Shown: positions 8,426-16,999, counted from the first letter of the stretch. The stretch is DNA of 49,684 nt from an uncultured Acidimicrobiales bacterium (GCA_938041035.1 CALHYX010000049.1:1-49684), one strand, 5' to 3'. The notes: generated from the letters alone by a model not told the origin. Translations and numbers: made by a program.

Positions 8426-9807
8426 GACACCGCCTCGCGCGCCTGTTCCTCCTGGGCGCGCAGCCGCCGGGCGGTCTGGTCCGAGATGCGAATCAGCAGG
8501 GCCAGGATCACGTAGTTGGCGAGGAGCGACGACCCGCCGTAGGAGACGAACGGCAGGGTGATGCCGGTGAGCGGAACCACCCGAATGACGCCGCCGATGA
8601 TGATGAAGGCCTGGATGCCGATCAACGCGCTCAGGCCGACGGCGAGGATCTTCTCAAAGGAGTTCTCGGCCAGGATCGCTATTCGGAGCCCGGATCCGAC
8701 GATCAGGAGATAGGTCAGCAGGATGGCGGTGGTGCCGAACAGGCCGAGCTCTTCGCCCAGGGCGGCGAAGATGAAGTCGTTTTCGACCTCGGGGATTCGG
8801 CTGGCCGACCCGAGCCCGAGCCCCTTGCCGGTCAGGCCGCCGTCGGCCAGGGCAAACAGCGATTCGGTCACCTGGAAGCCCGAGTCCCGGGAGTCGGCCC
8901 ACGGGTCGAGCCAGGTGTCGACCCGGCGTTGCACGTGCGAAAACCGGCTCCAGGCAAGTATCGCGCCGGCGCTGAACAGGGCACCGCTGATCAGGAGGTA
9001 CCACAGCCGTTCGGTAGCGACCCACAACATGACGACGAACACGGCGAAGAACAGCAGCGACGAACCGAGGTCCTTCTCGGCGACCATGATGACCAGCGAC
9101 CCGAGCCACGCGGCGAGGATGGGCGCGAGGTGTTTGGGTTCGGGGAGCCAGAACGGCCCGACCCGGAACGTCGCCACCCGCAGGAGCTCTCGTTTGTCGA
9201 CCAGATAGGAGGCAAAGAAGACGGCGAGGGCGAGCTTGGCGAACTCGCCCGGCTGGAAGTTGATCGGGCCGATACTCGCCCAGATGCGAGCACCGTTGAT
9301 CTCACGGCCGATGATCGGCATGAGCGGCACCAGGAGCAGACCCAGCCCGACGGCGCCGACCGTGTAGCGGTACCGGTCGAGGGTCCGGGCCCGGTCGACG
9401 AAGACGAGCGTGCCGACGTAGGCCCCGATACCGATGGCGGTCCACGTCGATTGGAGCCCGGCGAGGTCGCCGTTGATGTTCGGTTCGCCCGACAGCCGGG
9501 CGATCATGACGTAGCCGAGACCGTTGAGCAGCGCCGCCAGCGGCAGCAGCAGCGGGTCGGCGAACGGGGCCAGTCGCCGGGTGGCGACGTGGGCGAGAAC
9601 CAACAGGCCGAGGACCACGCCGAGGAACGGCACGATGTTGGCCGGGATCGACGCGTTCTGGCCGAGGCTGGCGAGCACGTAGGCGCTGACCACGATCACC
9701 GAGGCCAACACGATGAGGCCCAGCTCGGTATTGCGCCGTACGCGCCCGATCACCGCACCGCTGTCGTCGGCGCGCCCGGCCGCCCCCCATCGGCGGCGAG
9801 AAGTCAT
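8422..9807 (-). CDS. rodA: SEDS peptidoglycan glycosyltransferase RodA/FtsW
   Basis: A 461-residue polytopic membrane protein with about ten helices. Diagnostic segments include INGARIWASIGPINFQPGEF, the extracellular TWLDPWADSRDSGFQ, VENDFIFAALGEELG and FVSYGGSSLLANYVILAL near the C terminus. SEDS proteins polymerise lipid II into glycan strands together with a class B PBP, here PbpA. The start is ATG 9807, which overlaps the pstP stop as ATGA; a longer reading from 9885 would lie inside pstP. I call it rodA because that is the member found in the pknB cluster of other actinobacteria; FtsW is an alternative name from sequence alone. Confidence 0.95.
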   Translation of the reverse strand: MTSRRRWGAAGRADDSGAVIGRVRRNTELGLIVLASVIVVSAYVLASLGQNASIPANIVPFLGVVLGLLVLAHVATRRLAPFADPLLLPLAALLNGLGYVMIARLSGEPNINGDLAGLQSTWTAIGIGAYVGTLVFVDRARTLDRYRYTVGAVGLGLLLVPLMPIIGREINGARIWASIGPINFQPGEFAKLALAVFFASYLVDKRELLRVATFRVGPFWLPEPKHLAPILAAWLGSLVIMVAEKDLGSSLLFFAVFVVMLWVATERLWYLLISGALFSAGAILAWSRFSHVQRRVDTWLDPWADSRDSGFQVTESLFALADGGLTGKGLGLGSASRIPEVENDFIFAALGEELGLFGTTAILLTYLLIVGSGLRIAILAENSFEKILAVGLSALIGIQAFIIIGGVIRVVPLTGITLPFVSYGGSSLLANYVILALLIRISDQTARRLRAQEEQAREAVS

Positions 9808-11021
9808 CGAGCCAACAGCACGATGACGGTGACGACGATGACGACCAGCGCGACCGCAAGACCGAGGATGCCCAGTCGGGGCCAACGCGATCCCGACGCC
9901 GGCGGCCCGGCTGTCGCGGAGGTCGTCACGGCGCCGACCGGGGCGGTACTCACTGGGGCGGTACTCACCGGAGCGTCGCTCACCGGGGCGTCGCTCACCG
10001 GGGCCGCAGCCGACGCCGTCGGAGCCGCCGGCGTCCCGTTGGGGGCCGCGAACACGGTGGTGTTGTCGCCCGGGGTGGCGTCGATCTCGCCGGCCGGAAT
10101 CTCGGCATCGACCGCCGGGGTGGTGTCGGTGGTCGGGTCGTCCTCGGGATTCGGCGGCGACTCGGCCTCGGTCTCGGTTGACTCCCCGGATGGCTCGGCG
10201 GGATCGGCGTCGGGGTTGTCGGGGCCCTCGTGGAGATCCTCGGTCAGGTCATCGCTGATGATCGGTTCGGGGCCATCGCCAACGCTCACGACGTCGACGA
10301 GCACCACGGTGGTGTTGTCGCGGCCACCGCCGTCGTTGGCCATCTCGACCAGGCGTTGGGCCAGGTCATCGAGGCTGTCGTCGGAGCCGAGGGTGGCGGC
10401 GATGTCGTCGTGGGCGACCTCGTTGGTCAGCCCATCGCTGCAGATCAGGAACCGATCGCCGGCGACGACCTCGTGTTCGAACAGATCGACCTCGACGGGC
10501 GAGGTGATCCCGAGGGCGCGGGTCAGGACGTTCTTGCGGGGGTGGTGCTCGGCCTCCTCTTCGGACAGTCGCCCGTCGCGCACCAGTTCGGCGACCAGGC
10601 TGTGATCTTCGGTGATCTGTTCGAGCGAACCGTCGCGCAGGCGATACACCCGCGAGTCGCCGACGTTGGCCACCCCGAGAATCGCACCGTGGAAACCGTC
10701 GAGCACCGCGATCGCCGACACGGTCGTACCCATGCCCCGCAGGCTCGAGTCGGCCGAGCCCTGAGCGAGGATCGCCTCGTTGGCGTTCTGGATCCGCTCG
10801 ATCAGTTCGCGGCCGGAGGTGAGTTCGCCCTCGTCGCCTTCGATGGTGCCACCAAGGGTTTGAGTGGCGACCTGCGAGGCGACCTCGCCCCCCTGGTGTC
10901 CGCCCATGCCGTCGGCCACGACGAACAGTCCCTCGGCGACGAACAGGCTGTCCTGGTTCACCGATCGCACCAACCCGACGTCGGTGGCGGACGCCCACAA
11001 GAAGGTCGGTTTGGACGTCAT
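9804..11021 (-). CDS. pstP: PP2C-family Ser/Thr phosphatase PstP
   Basis: A 405-residue membrane-tethered phosphatase, the counterpart of PknB. The catalytic domain (about residues 1-245) has the metal-binding motifs VRSVNQDS, VVADGMGGHQGGEVAS, CSDGLTNEV and GGRDNTTVV. An acidic, Pro/Ala-rich linker follows, ending in repeats of APVSD/APVST. One helix at the C terminus (LGILGLAVALVVIVVTVIVL) would leave almost nothing outside, whereas mycobacterial PstP has a sizeable extracellular part. It is coupled by ATGA overlaps to fhaB before it and rodA after it. Confidence 0.95.
   Translation of the reverse strand: MTSKPTFLWASATDVGLVRSVNQDSLFVAEGLFVVADGMGGHQGGEVASQVATQTLGGTIEGDEGELTSGRELIERIQNANEAILAQGSADSSLRGMGTTVSAIAVLDGFHGAILGVANVGDSRVYRLRDGSLEQITEDHSLVAELVRDGRLSEEEAEHHPRKNVLTRALGITSPVEVDLFEHEVVAGDRFLICSDGLTNEVAHDDIAATLGSDDSLDDLAQRLVEMANDGGGRDNTTVVLVDVVSVGDGPEPIISDDLTEDLHEGPDNPDADPAEPSGESTETEAESPPNPEDDPTTDTTPAVDAEIPAGEIDATPGDNTTVFAAPNGTPAAPTASAAAPVSDAPVSDAPVSTAPVSTAPVGAVTTSATAGPPASGSRWPRLGILGLAVALVVIVVTVIVLLAR
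9937..10003 (-). repeat. 15-bp tandem repeat in the pstP linker
   Basis: The pstP linker contains about four consecutive 15-bp units, each encoding the pentapeptide APVSD or APVST. Two pairs of near-identical copies are visible. The repeat can change linker length in steps of five residues without disturbing the frame. Confidence 0.75.
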
Positions 11022-11488
11022 GACAACTCCAACACGACGCTACCCACCTGTAGGTAGTCGCCTTGCCGCATCACCATAGGGGCACTGAGCCGATCACGGT
11101 TGAGGTACGAACCGTTGGTCGAACCGAGATCTTCGACCAGTACCTGGCCGTCGCGGCGAAACACGCGGGTGTGGATCTGGGAGATGAACGTGTCGTCGAG
11201 GGTGATGTGGCAGCCGGCCGCCCGGCCGATCGTGACCTCGTCGTCGAGGGCAAAGCTCATGCCGGCCAGTTCGCCCGGCTCGCGAATGGTGAGGCGTTGC
11301 CCGTCGCTCGGCCGCGGTGGTCGAGCACTGCTCGCGGGGGCGCTTCGATCGCCACCACCGCCGGTCGTCGCGAGCCGGAAACCGCCCCCGCCGATCTCGG
11401 TCCAAACGGCGCGCAGGACGCGAAGAAAGAACAGATACAGGAGCGCCAGGAGGCACAGCTTCAAGATGGTGAGGATCTGTTCGGACAC
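11018..11488 (-). CDS. fhaB: FHA-domain protein FhaB (FipA)
   Basis: A 156-residue protein with one N-terminal transmembrane helix (ILKLCLLALLYLFFLRVL, about residues 7-24), a short Gly/Pro linker and a C-terminal FHA domain (about residues 70-156). The FHA landmarks are intact: TIGRAAGCHITLDD, then S-x-x-H in ISQIHTRV, and LGSTNGSYLN. FHA domains bind phospho-threonine; in mycobacteria this protein joins division proteins downstream of PknA/PknB. GTG 11488 is selected because it gives the family's usual length and puts the helix at the N terminus. Its stop overlaps the pstP start as ATGA. Confidence 0.93.
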   Translation of the reverse strand: MSEQILTILKLCLLALLYLFFLRVLRAVWTEIGGGGFRLATTGGGGDRSAPASSARPPRPSDGQRLTIREPGELAGMSFALDDEVTIGRAAGCHITLDDTFISQIHTRVFRRDGQVLVEDLGSTNGSYLNRDRLSAPMVMRQGDYLQVGSVVLELS

Positions 11489-11540
11489 GCAGCGCCAGCC
11501 TACTTCCAGGACCGGGCGGTGCCCGGGCGCGGGATCGAGC

Positions 11541-12200
11541 TCAGGAAGCTTCGAAACGGATGCGGGTGGTTCCGAAGTCGATGTCGTCGCCGTCGCGCAG
11601 GACATGCTCGACAACGCGGTGACCGTTGACCTTGGTGCCGTTCGTCGATCCGAGATCGCGGAGCTGGTAATCGGTGCCGTGGGGCCGAATCTCGGCGTGA
11701 TTTCGGCTGACGTTGGTATCGGCCAGGGTGATCGTGCACTCGGGCAGGCGGCCGAAGCTCACGATGTACTCGCCCAGCACCACCCGCTCACCGCTCGGCA
11801 GGACGAGCGATCCGGCGCCGCCGCCTCCGGTCGCCTGCCGGAGCCGGCCATCGATGGCGAAGGTACCGGTGTAGAGCTCGTCGTCGACCACGAAGTCGAC
11901 GGCGAGCGGGCCCATGAACCCGTAGGACTCTTCGCGAGCATGCTCGCGAGCCGCCTCGGCCAGCTCGGCCTTCAACGTGTCCTCGATGTCGGCGTACTCG
12001 GCGTGATCGCTGGGCGACAGCGCGATGGTGAAGTGGTTGGGCACCACGGTTTCGCCGGTGACCCCGACCGACCGACCATCCTCCATCGAGCGCACGAGCC
12101 GACGGCCCAGCTCGACCGGGCGGACACCACTTTTGAACATGCGCCCAAAGAGACCCTCGACCATGCGTTCGAGGCGTCGTTCCACGCTGATGAGGCCCAT
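11541..12200 (-). CDS. fhaA: FHA-domain protein FhaA with DUF3662 domain (short form)
   Basis: A 219-residue cytoplasmic protein. Residues about 1-115 are the DUF3662 domain (GLISVERRLERMVEGLFGRM and VPNHFTIALSPSDHAEY). Residues about 140-219 are an FHA domain with IVSFGRLPECTITLAD, S-x-x-H in VSRNHAEI, and LGSTNGTKVNG. Mycobacterial FhaA is more than twice as long because of a long linker between the two domains; here the linker is only about 25 residues. FhaA binds phosphorylated MurJ/MviN and limits peptidoglycan synthesis. ATG 12200 is preceded by TAGGCT seven bases upstream, which looks like a leaderless promoter for the operon. Confidence 0.93.
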   Translation of the reverse strand: MGLISVERRLERMVEGLFGRMFKSGVRPVELGRRLVRSMEDGRSVGVTGETVVPNHFTIALSPSDHAEYADIEDTLKAELAEAAREHAREESYGFMGPLAVDFVVDDELYTGTFAIDGRLRQATGGGGAGSLVLPSGERVVLGEYIVSFGRLPECTITLADTNVSRNHAEIRPHGTDYQLRDLGSTNGTKVNGHRVVEHVLRDGDDIDFGTTRIRFEAS

Positions 12201-12207
12201 GAGGTGC

Positions 12208-12213
12208 AGCCTA
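12208..12213 (-). promoter_or_regulatory. Predicted -10 element of the fhaA operon
   Basis: TAGGCT on the minus strand ends seven bases before the fhaA ATG and there is no Shine-Dalgarno sequence, which suggests a leaderless transcript for fhaA-fhaB-pstP-rodA-pbpA-pknB. Confidence 0.4.
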
Positions 12214-12286
12214 CCGGTCACCGATCGCCGGAATCTCGCAGGCGGAAATGCTCAGGTGTGCGATAGCCTGACCCAGCTACTTCAAC

Positions 12287-12370
12287 GCGCGAGTGGCGGA
12301 ATTGGTAGACGCGCAGGATTCAGGTTCCTGTGCCCGAAAGGGTGTGGGGGTTCAAGTCCCCCCTCGCGCA
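12287..12370 (+). tRNA. tRNA-Leu (anticodon CAG)
   Basis: An 84-nt class II tRNA. The acceptor GCGCGAG pairs with CTCGCGC, the D-arm reads GTGGCGGAATTGGTAGAC, the anticodon loop is TTCAGGT (CAG), a long variable arm follows, and the T-arm is GGGGGTTCAAGTCCCCC. The CCA end is not encoded. TAGCCT at 12264-12269 is a plausible -10 box. A tRNA-Leu beside fhaA is also seen in mycobacteria. Confidence 0.96.
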
Positions 12371-12398
12371 CAAATCGAGTACGTGAGAGTACGTACTT

Positions 12399-12430
12399 GA
12401 ACCCGAGCCCCCGGCTCGGGTTCTTGTGTT
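12399..12430 (+). terminator. Rho-independent terminator after tRNA-Leu
   Basis: An 11-bp perfect stem GAACCCGAGCC / GGCTCGGGTTC with a CCC loop is followed by TTGTGTTT. It lies 28 bases downstream of tRNA-Leu. The remaining bases up to the WYL gene (12431-12617) hold nothing I can identify. Confidence 0.85.
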
Positions 12431-12617
12431 TGGCGACGCTCATTCGACACAGCAGAGCTTTCCTGGAGTTCTCCAGCCTTCCATTCGCCGCGTACTGCCT
12501 GAATTCTCCGCTTGCTCGACGCCGCCTGGAGCAGAACTCTCTGATCGCCGACAACCTGCCCGGCTCTCGCTCCTTGCAAGCTGCAGCTCTGGTCCTGCCC
12601 GTTTGCCAGCTGAGCTG

Positions 12618-13337
12618 CTAGGTCGAGGGACGTGGTCGGGCGTCTGGGCAAACGCCGGTGACGAGTTCATGAGGCCGCGGGACGAAGCTAGCCTCGTCGA
12701 GTTTGGGATTGCCGATCCGATCGGCTCTGAAGAGTCTCGCGCTGTCTGGTTTCGGATCCCAGGCGATGATGTACCACGCTGGTGCACGAACCAGGAGTCC
12801 GTGGGGCTCGACGGTGCGGTGACTCTTTCGTCCGTTGGCGTTTGTGTAGTCGAAGCGAAGCAGGCGCTGCTCTGTGAAGGCTCGTTCGAACGCGGCCACC
12901 AACGCGTCGTCGATCGGTCCGAGATCGATTGGCGTGACAGCCGCCGGGTCACCGACGAAGACGCGCTGCATGAAGCGCTGTAGATCTGCAGTTCGTTGGC
13001 TTGGTAACGACGCTTCGATCTTGGCAAGAGCCCGTTCCGCACCGGCAGCGAAAGGCATCAAGGGGCTTGCCTGGGCCAACGCCACCGACAAGATCAAAGC
13101 CACGACCTCGTCACCGTCAAGCTGGGATGTCACGATGACCGAGGTCGGCTCGAGATGGACACCACCGCCCGGTCCGGTCATCGAGGTGATGTGGAAACCT
13201 CGGTCCCTCAGCCCGTTGAGATCTCGCAGGATGGTCCGCCTGGTCACGCTCAACTCGTCGGCCAGTTCTCCGACCGTCCAATCGGCCCGCCGCCGAAGGC
13301 GTTGCAGCAGCTCGTCGCTGCGGATCTGAGTGTTCAC
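12618..13337 (-). CDS. WYL-domain transcriptional regulator
   Basis: A 239-residue regulator. Residues about 5-60 form a winged helix-turn-helix (WTVGELADELSVTRRTILRDL). Residues about 140-215 form a WYL domain, with the RLLRFDYTNANGRKSHRTVE start and the PAWYIIAWD strand that names the family. WYL domains bind nucleic acid fragments or other ligands and control diverse genes. It is divergent from the SRPBCC gene at 13436, with an inverted repeat between them, so it probably controls that gene and itself. It lacks the longer C-terminal extension of PafB/PafC. Confidence 0.88.
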   Translation of the reverse strand: MNTQIRSDELLQRLRRRADWTVGELADELSVTRRTILRDLNGLRDRGFHITSMTGPGGGVHLEPTSVIVTSQLDGDEVVALILSVALAQASPLMPFAAGAERALAKIEASLPSQRTADLQRFMQRVFVGDPAAVTPIDLGPIDDALVAAFERAFTEQRLLRFDYTNANGRKSHRTVEPHGLLVRAPAWYIIAWDPKPDSARLFRADRIGNPKLDEASFVPRPHELVTGVCPDARPRPST

Positions 13338-13358
13338 AGCTTCACCCTACCGACGATA

Positions 13359-13377
13359 GGTGACGAGATCTGTCACC
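13359..13377 (+). promoter_or_regulatory. Inverted repeat in a divergent promoter, candidate operator of the WYL regulator
   Basis: GGTGAC and GTCACC form perfect 6-bp arms around GAGATCT, between the two divergent starts at 13337 and 13436. A TACGGT hexamer at 13387-13392 could be the -10 box of the SRPBCC gene, so a bound regulator would cover the -35 region. Confidence 0.5.
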
Positions 13378-13435
13378 AATAGGCCGTACGGTCAAGCTAC
13401 TGCGCTTCAGCAGCACGAGGAACGGAGAACCAACC

Positions 13436-13933
13436 ATGACGATGAACGGTAAGAAACAGATCGAGCGCACAGTCGAGATCGAAGCGTCGGCCGATGCAGT
13501 GTGGGAGGTTCTGTCAGACTCACGGCTCCTGCCGGAGTGGGTACCAGCCGTCGACGAAGTCACCTCATGTTCGGTCGACGGCGAGCGAGTCGGGGCCAGT
13601 CGGTCGTGTTCTGCCAACCTCGCCGGGAAGTCAGGAACGATGGTCGAGCGATGCGTGGAATACACGCCCACGAGCCGCATCGCCTATCTCGTCGACGACG
13701 AATCGTTCGGGATGCGCAAGATGTTCGACGACTACGGATTCTCGATCGACCTCGTGCCGAGCGAACCTCACCAAACCCAAGTCACGCTCCGAACCCACTA
13801 CACACCAAAGAACCCGATCTACACGGCAATGAACGCCGCGTTCATGCGCCGACAGTTCCGACAGGTGTGCCAAGAAATCGTCGACGGTCTCAAGACCTTC
13901 ACCGAACAACGGGCATCAGCAGCAACTACCTGA
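13436..13933 (+). CDS. SRPBCC (START/polyketide cyclase-like) family protein
   Basis: A 165-residue protein of the Bet v 1-like fold. The N terminus TVEIEASADAVWEVLSDSRL and the following WVPAVDEV are the usual first strand and helix, the middle carries strand repeats, and the C-terminal helix is QVCQEIVDGLKTFTEQ. Such proteins have a hydrophobic cavity and act as ligand carriers, cyclases or co-chaperones. A GGAG sequence precedes the ATG. It is divergent from the WYL regulator and is probably its target. Ligand unknown. Confidence 0.82.
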   Translation: MTMNGKKQIERTVEIEASADAVWEVLSDSRLLPEWVPAVDEVTSCSVDGERVGASRSCSANLAGKSGTMVERCVEYTPTSRIAYLVDDESFGMRKMFDDYGFSIDLVPSEPHQTQVTLRTHYTPKNPIYTAMNAAFMRRQFRQVCQEIVDGLKTFTEQRASAATT

Positions 13934-14087
13934 ACAGGCCCGAGCCATGGGGTTGAACCCGAACGCGCAGCACTGCCCAGTCGCTCGGGTCGGGCGGTGG
14001 CTGGCACGGCGCAGGTGTTTGGCAGAGCTTGATGATGAGACTGCGCACGTCAGGGTTCAAGAAAGGTTCGCTCACGTGCACAACACA

Positions 14088-15176
14088 TCACGCCGATGTC
14101 CGGTGTACGGGCCGGTCGCCGCTGACGGTGACCCGGCGGAGTACCCGGCGATGCGGGTGGTAGTCCGACGCCGCGTAGTGCTGCACCGCCCGGTTGTCCC
14201 AGAACGCAACCGAGCCGACCTCCCACCCAAACCGACACCCGTACTCGGGCCGGCCGTGTTGGGTGAGCAAACGGGCCACGATCGCCCGGGATTCGTCGGG
14301 GTCGAGGGCCTCGCCGGTGCGGCTGTCGAACAGCGAGTCGTGGCGCAAAAACCCGCCATGGAGGTACAGCGCCTGTTTGCCGGTCTCGGGGTGCGTGCGC
14401 ACCAGCGGGTGCGACACCCCGAACGGAATGGCCGCTTTGATCTCGTCGGCGATCTCGTCGGGCACCGGTCGAGCGCTGTAGGCGGTCAGGAAGACCCCGT
14501 AGTCGTTGACGCCGTGCAGGTGATCGATGCGGTCGCGTAGATCGTCGGGCAATCCCAGGTACGCAGCGTGGCTGTCGGCGAAGAGGGTGTCGCCGCCGAC
14601 CGCCGGCTTTTCGACCAGCTGGGCTATCGAGCCGAGCGACGGCCGCTCCATCCAGGTGACGTCGGTGTGCCAGCCGTTCTCGACGCCGGGGCTGCGCGGC
14701 CCGTGGCGAATCTCCACGATGTAGGGGTTCTCGCCCGGCTTACCGAACGGGAAGGCGTCGAGCCCGCCGAAGCACCGGCCGAAGGCGACCTGGTCGTCCT
14801 CGCTGAGGTGCTGATCGCGAAAGAAGATGACCTTGCGTTCGAGCAGGGTCGCCCGGATGAACGCGATGAGCTCGTCGCACCGGTCGGTGAGATCGACATC
14901 GTGGATCACGGTGCCGAGGGTCAGGCCGAGGTGTTCGAACCGGGCGCCCAGCGCTTCGGCGCGGGCCTCGAGTTCGACCGACACCTGCCGCTCGCCCATC
15001 TGCTCCCACTCGCGGGCCACCCCAAGCGCGGTCTTGTCGAACGAGGGCAGGAGCTGGTCGAGCGGCGGCGGAGGTCGGTCGCCGGTCTTTTCCCGGCTCG
15101 TCCGAGCCCGGGCGACCCGCAACTCGTGGAGCCGAGCGGCGGTGGCGATGGCAACGTCGTTGTAGGTGTCGGCCAT
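14088..15176 (-). CDS. TauD/TfdA-family Fe(II)/2-oxoglutarate dioxygenase
   Basis: A 362-residue oxygenase. The iron-binding H-x-D is in NGWHTDVTW near residue 170, the distal histidine is in NRAVQHYAASDYH near residue 333, and the 2-oxoglutarate-binding arginine follows in HRRVLRRVT. The segment LTLGTVIHDVDLTDR is the usual start of the TauD core. About 80 extra residues precede the core and include a Pro-rich stretch. The family hydroxylates substrates such as taurine, alkyl sulfates or phenoxyacetates; which one cannot be told from this sequence. ATG 15176 is preferred; GTG 15191 is in frame. It is divergent from the DUF1214 gene. Confidence 0.88.
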   Translation of the reverse strand: MADTYNDVAIATAARLHELRVARARTSREKTGDRPPPPLDQLLPSFDKTALGVAREWEQMGERQVSVELEARAEALGARFEHLGLTLGTVIHDVDLTDRCDELIAFIRATLLERKVIFFRDQHLSEDDQVAFGRCFGGLDAFPFGKPGENPYIVEIRHGPRSPGVENGWHTDVTWMERPSLGSIAQLVEKPAVGGDTLFADSHAAYLGLPDDLRDRIDHLHGVNDYGVFLTAYSARPVPDEIADEIKAAIPFGVSHPLVRTHPETGKQALYLHGGFLRHDSLFDSRTGEALDPDESRAIVARLLTQHGRPEYGCRFGWEVGSVAFWDNRAVQHYAASDYHPHRRVLRRVTVSGDRPVHRTSA

Positions 15177-15210
15177 GCTCCACTCTGGCACCCGGTTCGG
15201 CGGGGATCGA

Positions 15211-15246
15211 TTCTGAGCGCCTCGACGACTCGATTACCGTCGAACC
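15211..15246 (+). promoter_or_regulatory. Predicted leaderless promoter of the DUF1214 gene
   Basis: TTCTGA (15211-15216) and TACCGT (15235-15240) are 18 bases apart, and TACCGT ends six bases before the ATG. The stretch TTACCGTCGAACCATG matches the crgA promoter/start at 14 of 16 positions. Confidence 0.5.
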
Positions 15247-16440
15247 ATGACGGCATCCGAAGATCTGCACGAAGCCTGGGTCGGGTTCTGCGAAGGGCTC
15301 AAGGGGGCGGTCGACCACGTGGTCGACCCCGATCGCGAGGTGAGCGACGACGAGCGGGCCGAAGGCGTTCGCCATGTCGTGCGGATGTTGTCGATGCAGT
15401 TGGAACAGGTCTTCGAAAACGACGATCCGCTGCACCCCGAGCTCGGGTGGCGCTACCCGTCGAAGATGGGCCAGGACAATCCCGACGGGTTGTATCAGAC
15501 CGCACCGTTGGACCTCGCCCACACCTACCGGCTGTCCGGCACCGTCGGCACCGTTCGGTCGCTCGGATTCGCGATCATGACCTGGACCTTTGGCACCGCA
15601 CCCATCCGCCAGCTCGTCGAGCTCGACGGCGCCGACCTGATGGTGGGCCCGGACGGCGACTTCGAGGTCTTCTTTTCGTCGCAGCCAGCCCCGGCCGATG
15701 CTGCGCCCGGCACCTGGTTCGAACTCGAAGCGTTGCCGACCCGGTTGCTCGTCCGGCAGTTCTTCGCCGACTGGGAAACCGAACGAGCGGCCGAGCTGCA
15801 CCTCGAATGCCTCGACGCGTCGGTCCCGCCGCCCCGACTGACCTCGGCCGATGTGGTCGACAAGCTCGGACGAGCCGGGGCGATGTCGTCGTTCATCGCG
15901 GCGTACTGGACCGAGTTCGGGGAGGGTCACCTCACCCGGGGCGAGATCAACCGCTTCGCCGAACCCGAGGCGTTGCCCGACACCTCCGGGCTGGGTGGTA
16001 CCGAACGCCAGGCGTACCACCAGTGCCTGTGGCGGGTGGGCGCCGACGAGGTGCTGCTGCTGAGTTTCACCCCGCCGGCGTGTCACTACTGGGAGATTCA
16101 ACTCGGCGACCGCTGGTACCAGTCGCTCGACTACATCAACCGGTCGATCACGATCAACGATGCCCAGGCCGCAGTCGACGACGACGGCGTGGTGCGCATC
16201 GCCATCTGCGGACACGACCCGGGCATCGCCAACTGGCTCGACACAGCGGGTGTCGCCGACGGCTACATCACCGTCCGCTACAACCTGGCCGAGAGCGACC
16301 CGGTGCCCGAGTTCCGCCTGCTGGCCGCGGCCGAGCTCGACGACCACCTTCCGGCGTCGACCGCTCGCCTCACCTCGGCCGAGCGCACCGCCCGCCAACG
16401 GTCGCAGCGGCGCGCCGCGTTGGGGCGATTCCGTCGTTAA
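15247..16440 (+). CDS. DUF1214 domain-containing protein
   Basis: A 397-residue cytoplasmic protein with no signal peptide or membrane helix. The C-terminal third carries the DUF1214 pattern: FTPPACHYWEIQLGDRWYQS, then the D-Y-x-N-R motif, then GVVRIAICGHDPGIANWLDT and a short strand before the basic end. DUF1214 often accompanies DUF1254 in predicted envelope or carbohydrate-related proteins, but no reaction is established. The gene appears to have its own leaderless promoter and is divergent from the TauD-like gene. Function unknown. Confidence 0.75.
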   Translation: MTASEDLHEAWVGFCEGLKGAVDHVVDPDREVSDDERAEGVRHVVRMLSMQLEQVFENDDPLHPELGWRYPSKMGQDNPDGLYQTAPLDLAHTYRLSGTVGTVRSLGFAIMTWTFGTAPIRQLVELDGADLMVGPDGDFEVFFSSQPAPADAAPGTWFELEALPTRLLVRQFFADWETERAAELHLECLDASVPPPRLTSADVVDKLGRAGAMSSFIAAYWTEFGEGHLTRGEINRFAEPEALPDTSGLGGTERQAYHQCLWRVGADEVLLLSFTPPACHYWEIQLGDRWYQSLDYINRSITINDAQAAVDDDGVVRIAICGHDPGIANWLDTAGVADGYITVRYNLAESDPVPEFRLLAAAELDDHLPASTARLTSAERTARQRSQRRAALGRFRR

Positions 16441-16511
16441 TCGCTGACGGATCGTTCACCGCCAACAATTCGATCGAGATCTTCCCGTCCGGGAATACCA
16501 GCCGTGGTGGC

Positions 16512-16526
16512 GTGGTTGGTAACCAC
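16512..16526 (+). promoter_or_regulatory. Inverted repeat upstream of the VOC gene
   Basis: GTGGTT-GGT-AACCAC is a perfect 6-bp inverted repeat 30 bases before the VOC start, in the 116-base gap after the DUF1214 gene. It may be an operator. It has no T-tract, so it is not an obvious terminator. Confidence 0.4.
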
Positions 16527-16556
16527 ACTTAACACCACTACGTCAGGATACTTACC

Positions 16557-16961
16557 TTGGCTTTGCCAGTCATACAGAACACCCACCACGAGGCCGCGGC
16601 CGGGGAACCCGACCAGCGTCCACGGTTTGCCATGGGGCACGTGATGCTCCCCGCCACCAACGTCTCGCAACTGCGAGATTTCTATACCGAACTGGGTATG
16701 CGCCTTATCGCCGACATGGGCCGCACCGTCATCCTCGAGCTTCGAGGGGGGACGCACATCGTGGTCCACACCGGACCTCCGGGCGATACCTCGCTCGACC
16801 TGATCGTCGACGACATCGACGACACCTGGAGCGCGGTCACCGAGGCCGGAGGCGATCCATCGCCCATCGAACGCGGCCATCCGCATGATCGGTTCGTGGC
16901 CCAAGATCCGGAAGGGAACACCCTGGTGATCAACTCCAACCACGCCATGGGACCGGTGTAG
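16557..16961 (+). CDS. VOC (glyoxalase/bleomycin-resistance) superfamily protein
   Basis: A 134-residue protein. After a 25-residue leader the single VOC module begins at MGHVMLPATNVSQLRDFYTE and runs to DPEGNTLVINSNH. Candidate metal ligands include the histidine of MGHVML and the glutamate of VILEL. VOC proteins are small metal-dependent enzymes or binding proteins; one module of this size normally acts as a dimer. TTG 16557 is chosen because an AGGA lies at suitable distance; ATG 16632 would start exactly at the domain. It converges on the Coq4-like gene. Confidence 0.78.
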   Translation: MALPVIQNTHHEAAAGEPDQRPRFAMGHVMLPATNVSQLRDFYTELGMRLIADMGRTVILELRGGTHIVVHTGPPGDTSLDLIVDDIDDTWSAVTEAGGDPSPIERGHPHDRFVAQDPEGNTLVINSNHAMGPV

Positions 16962-16999
16962 TCCCACGGCGCCGGCGCGCACCCGGCCATCGTCAAGCG

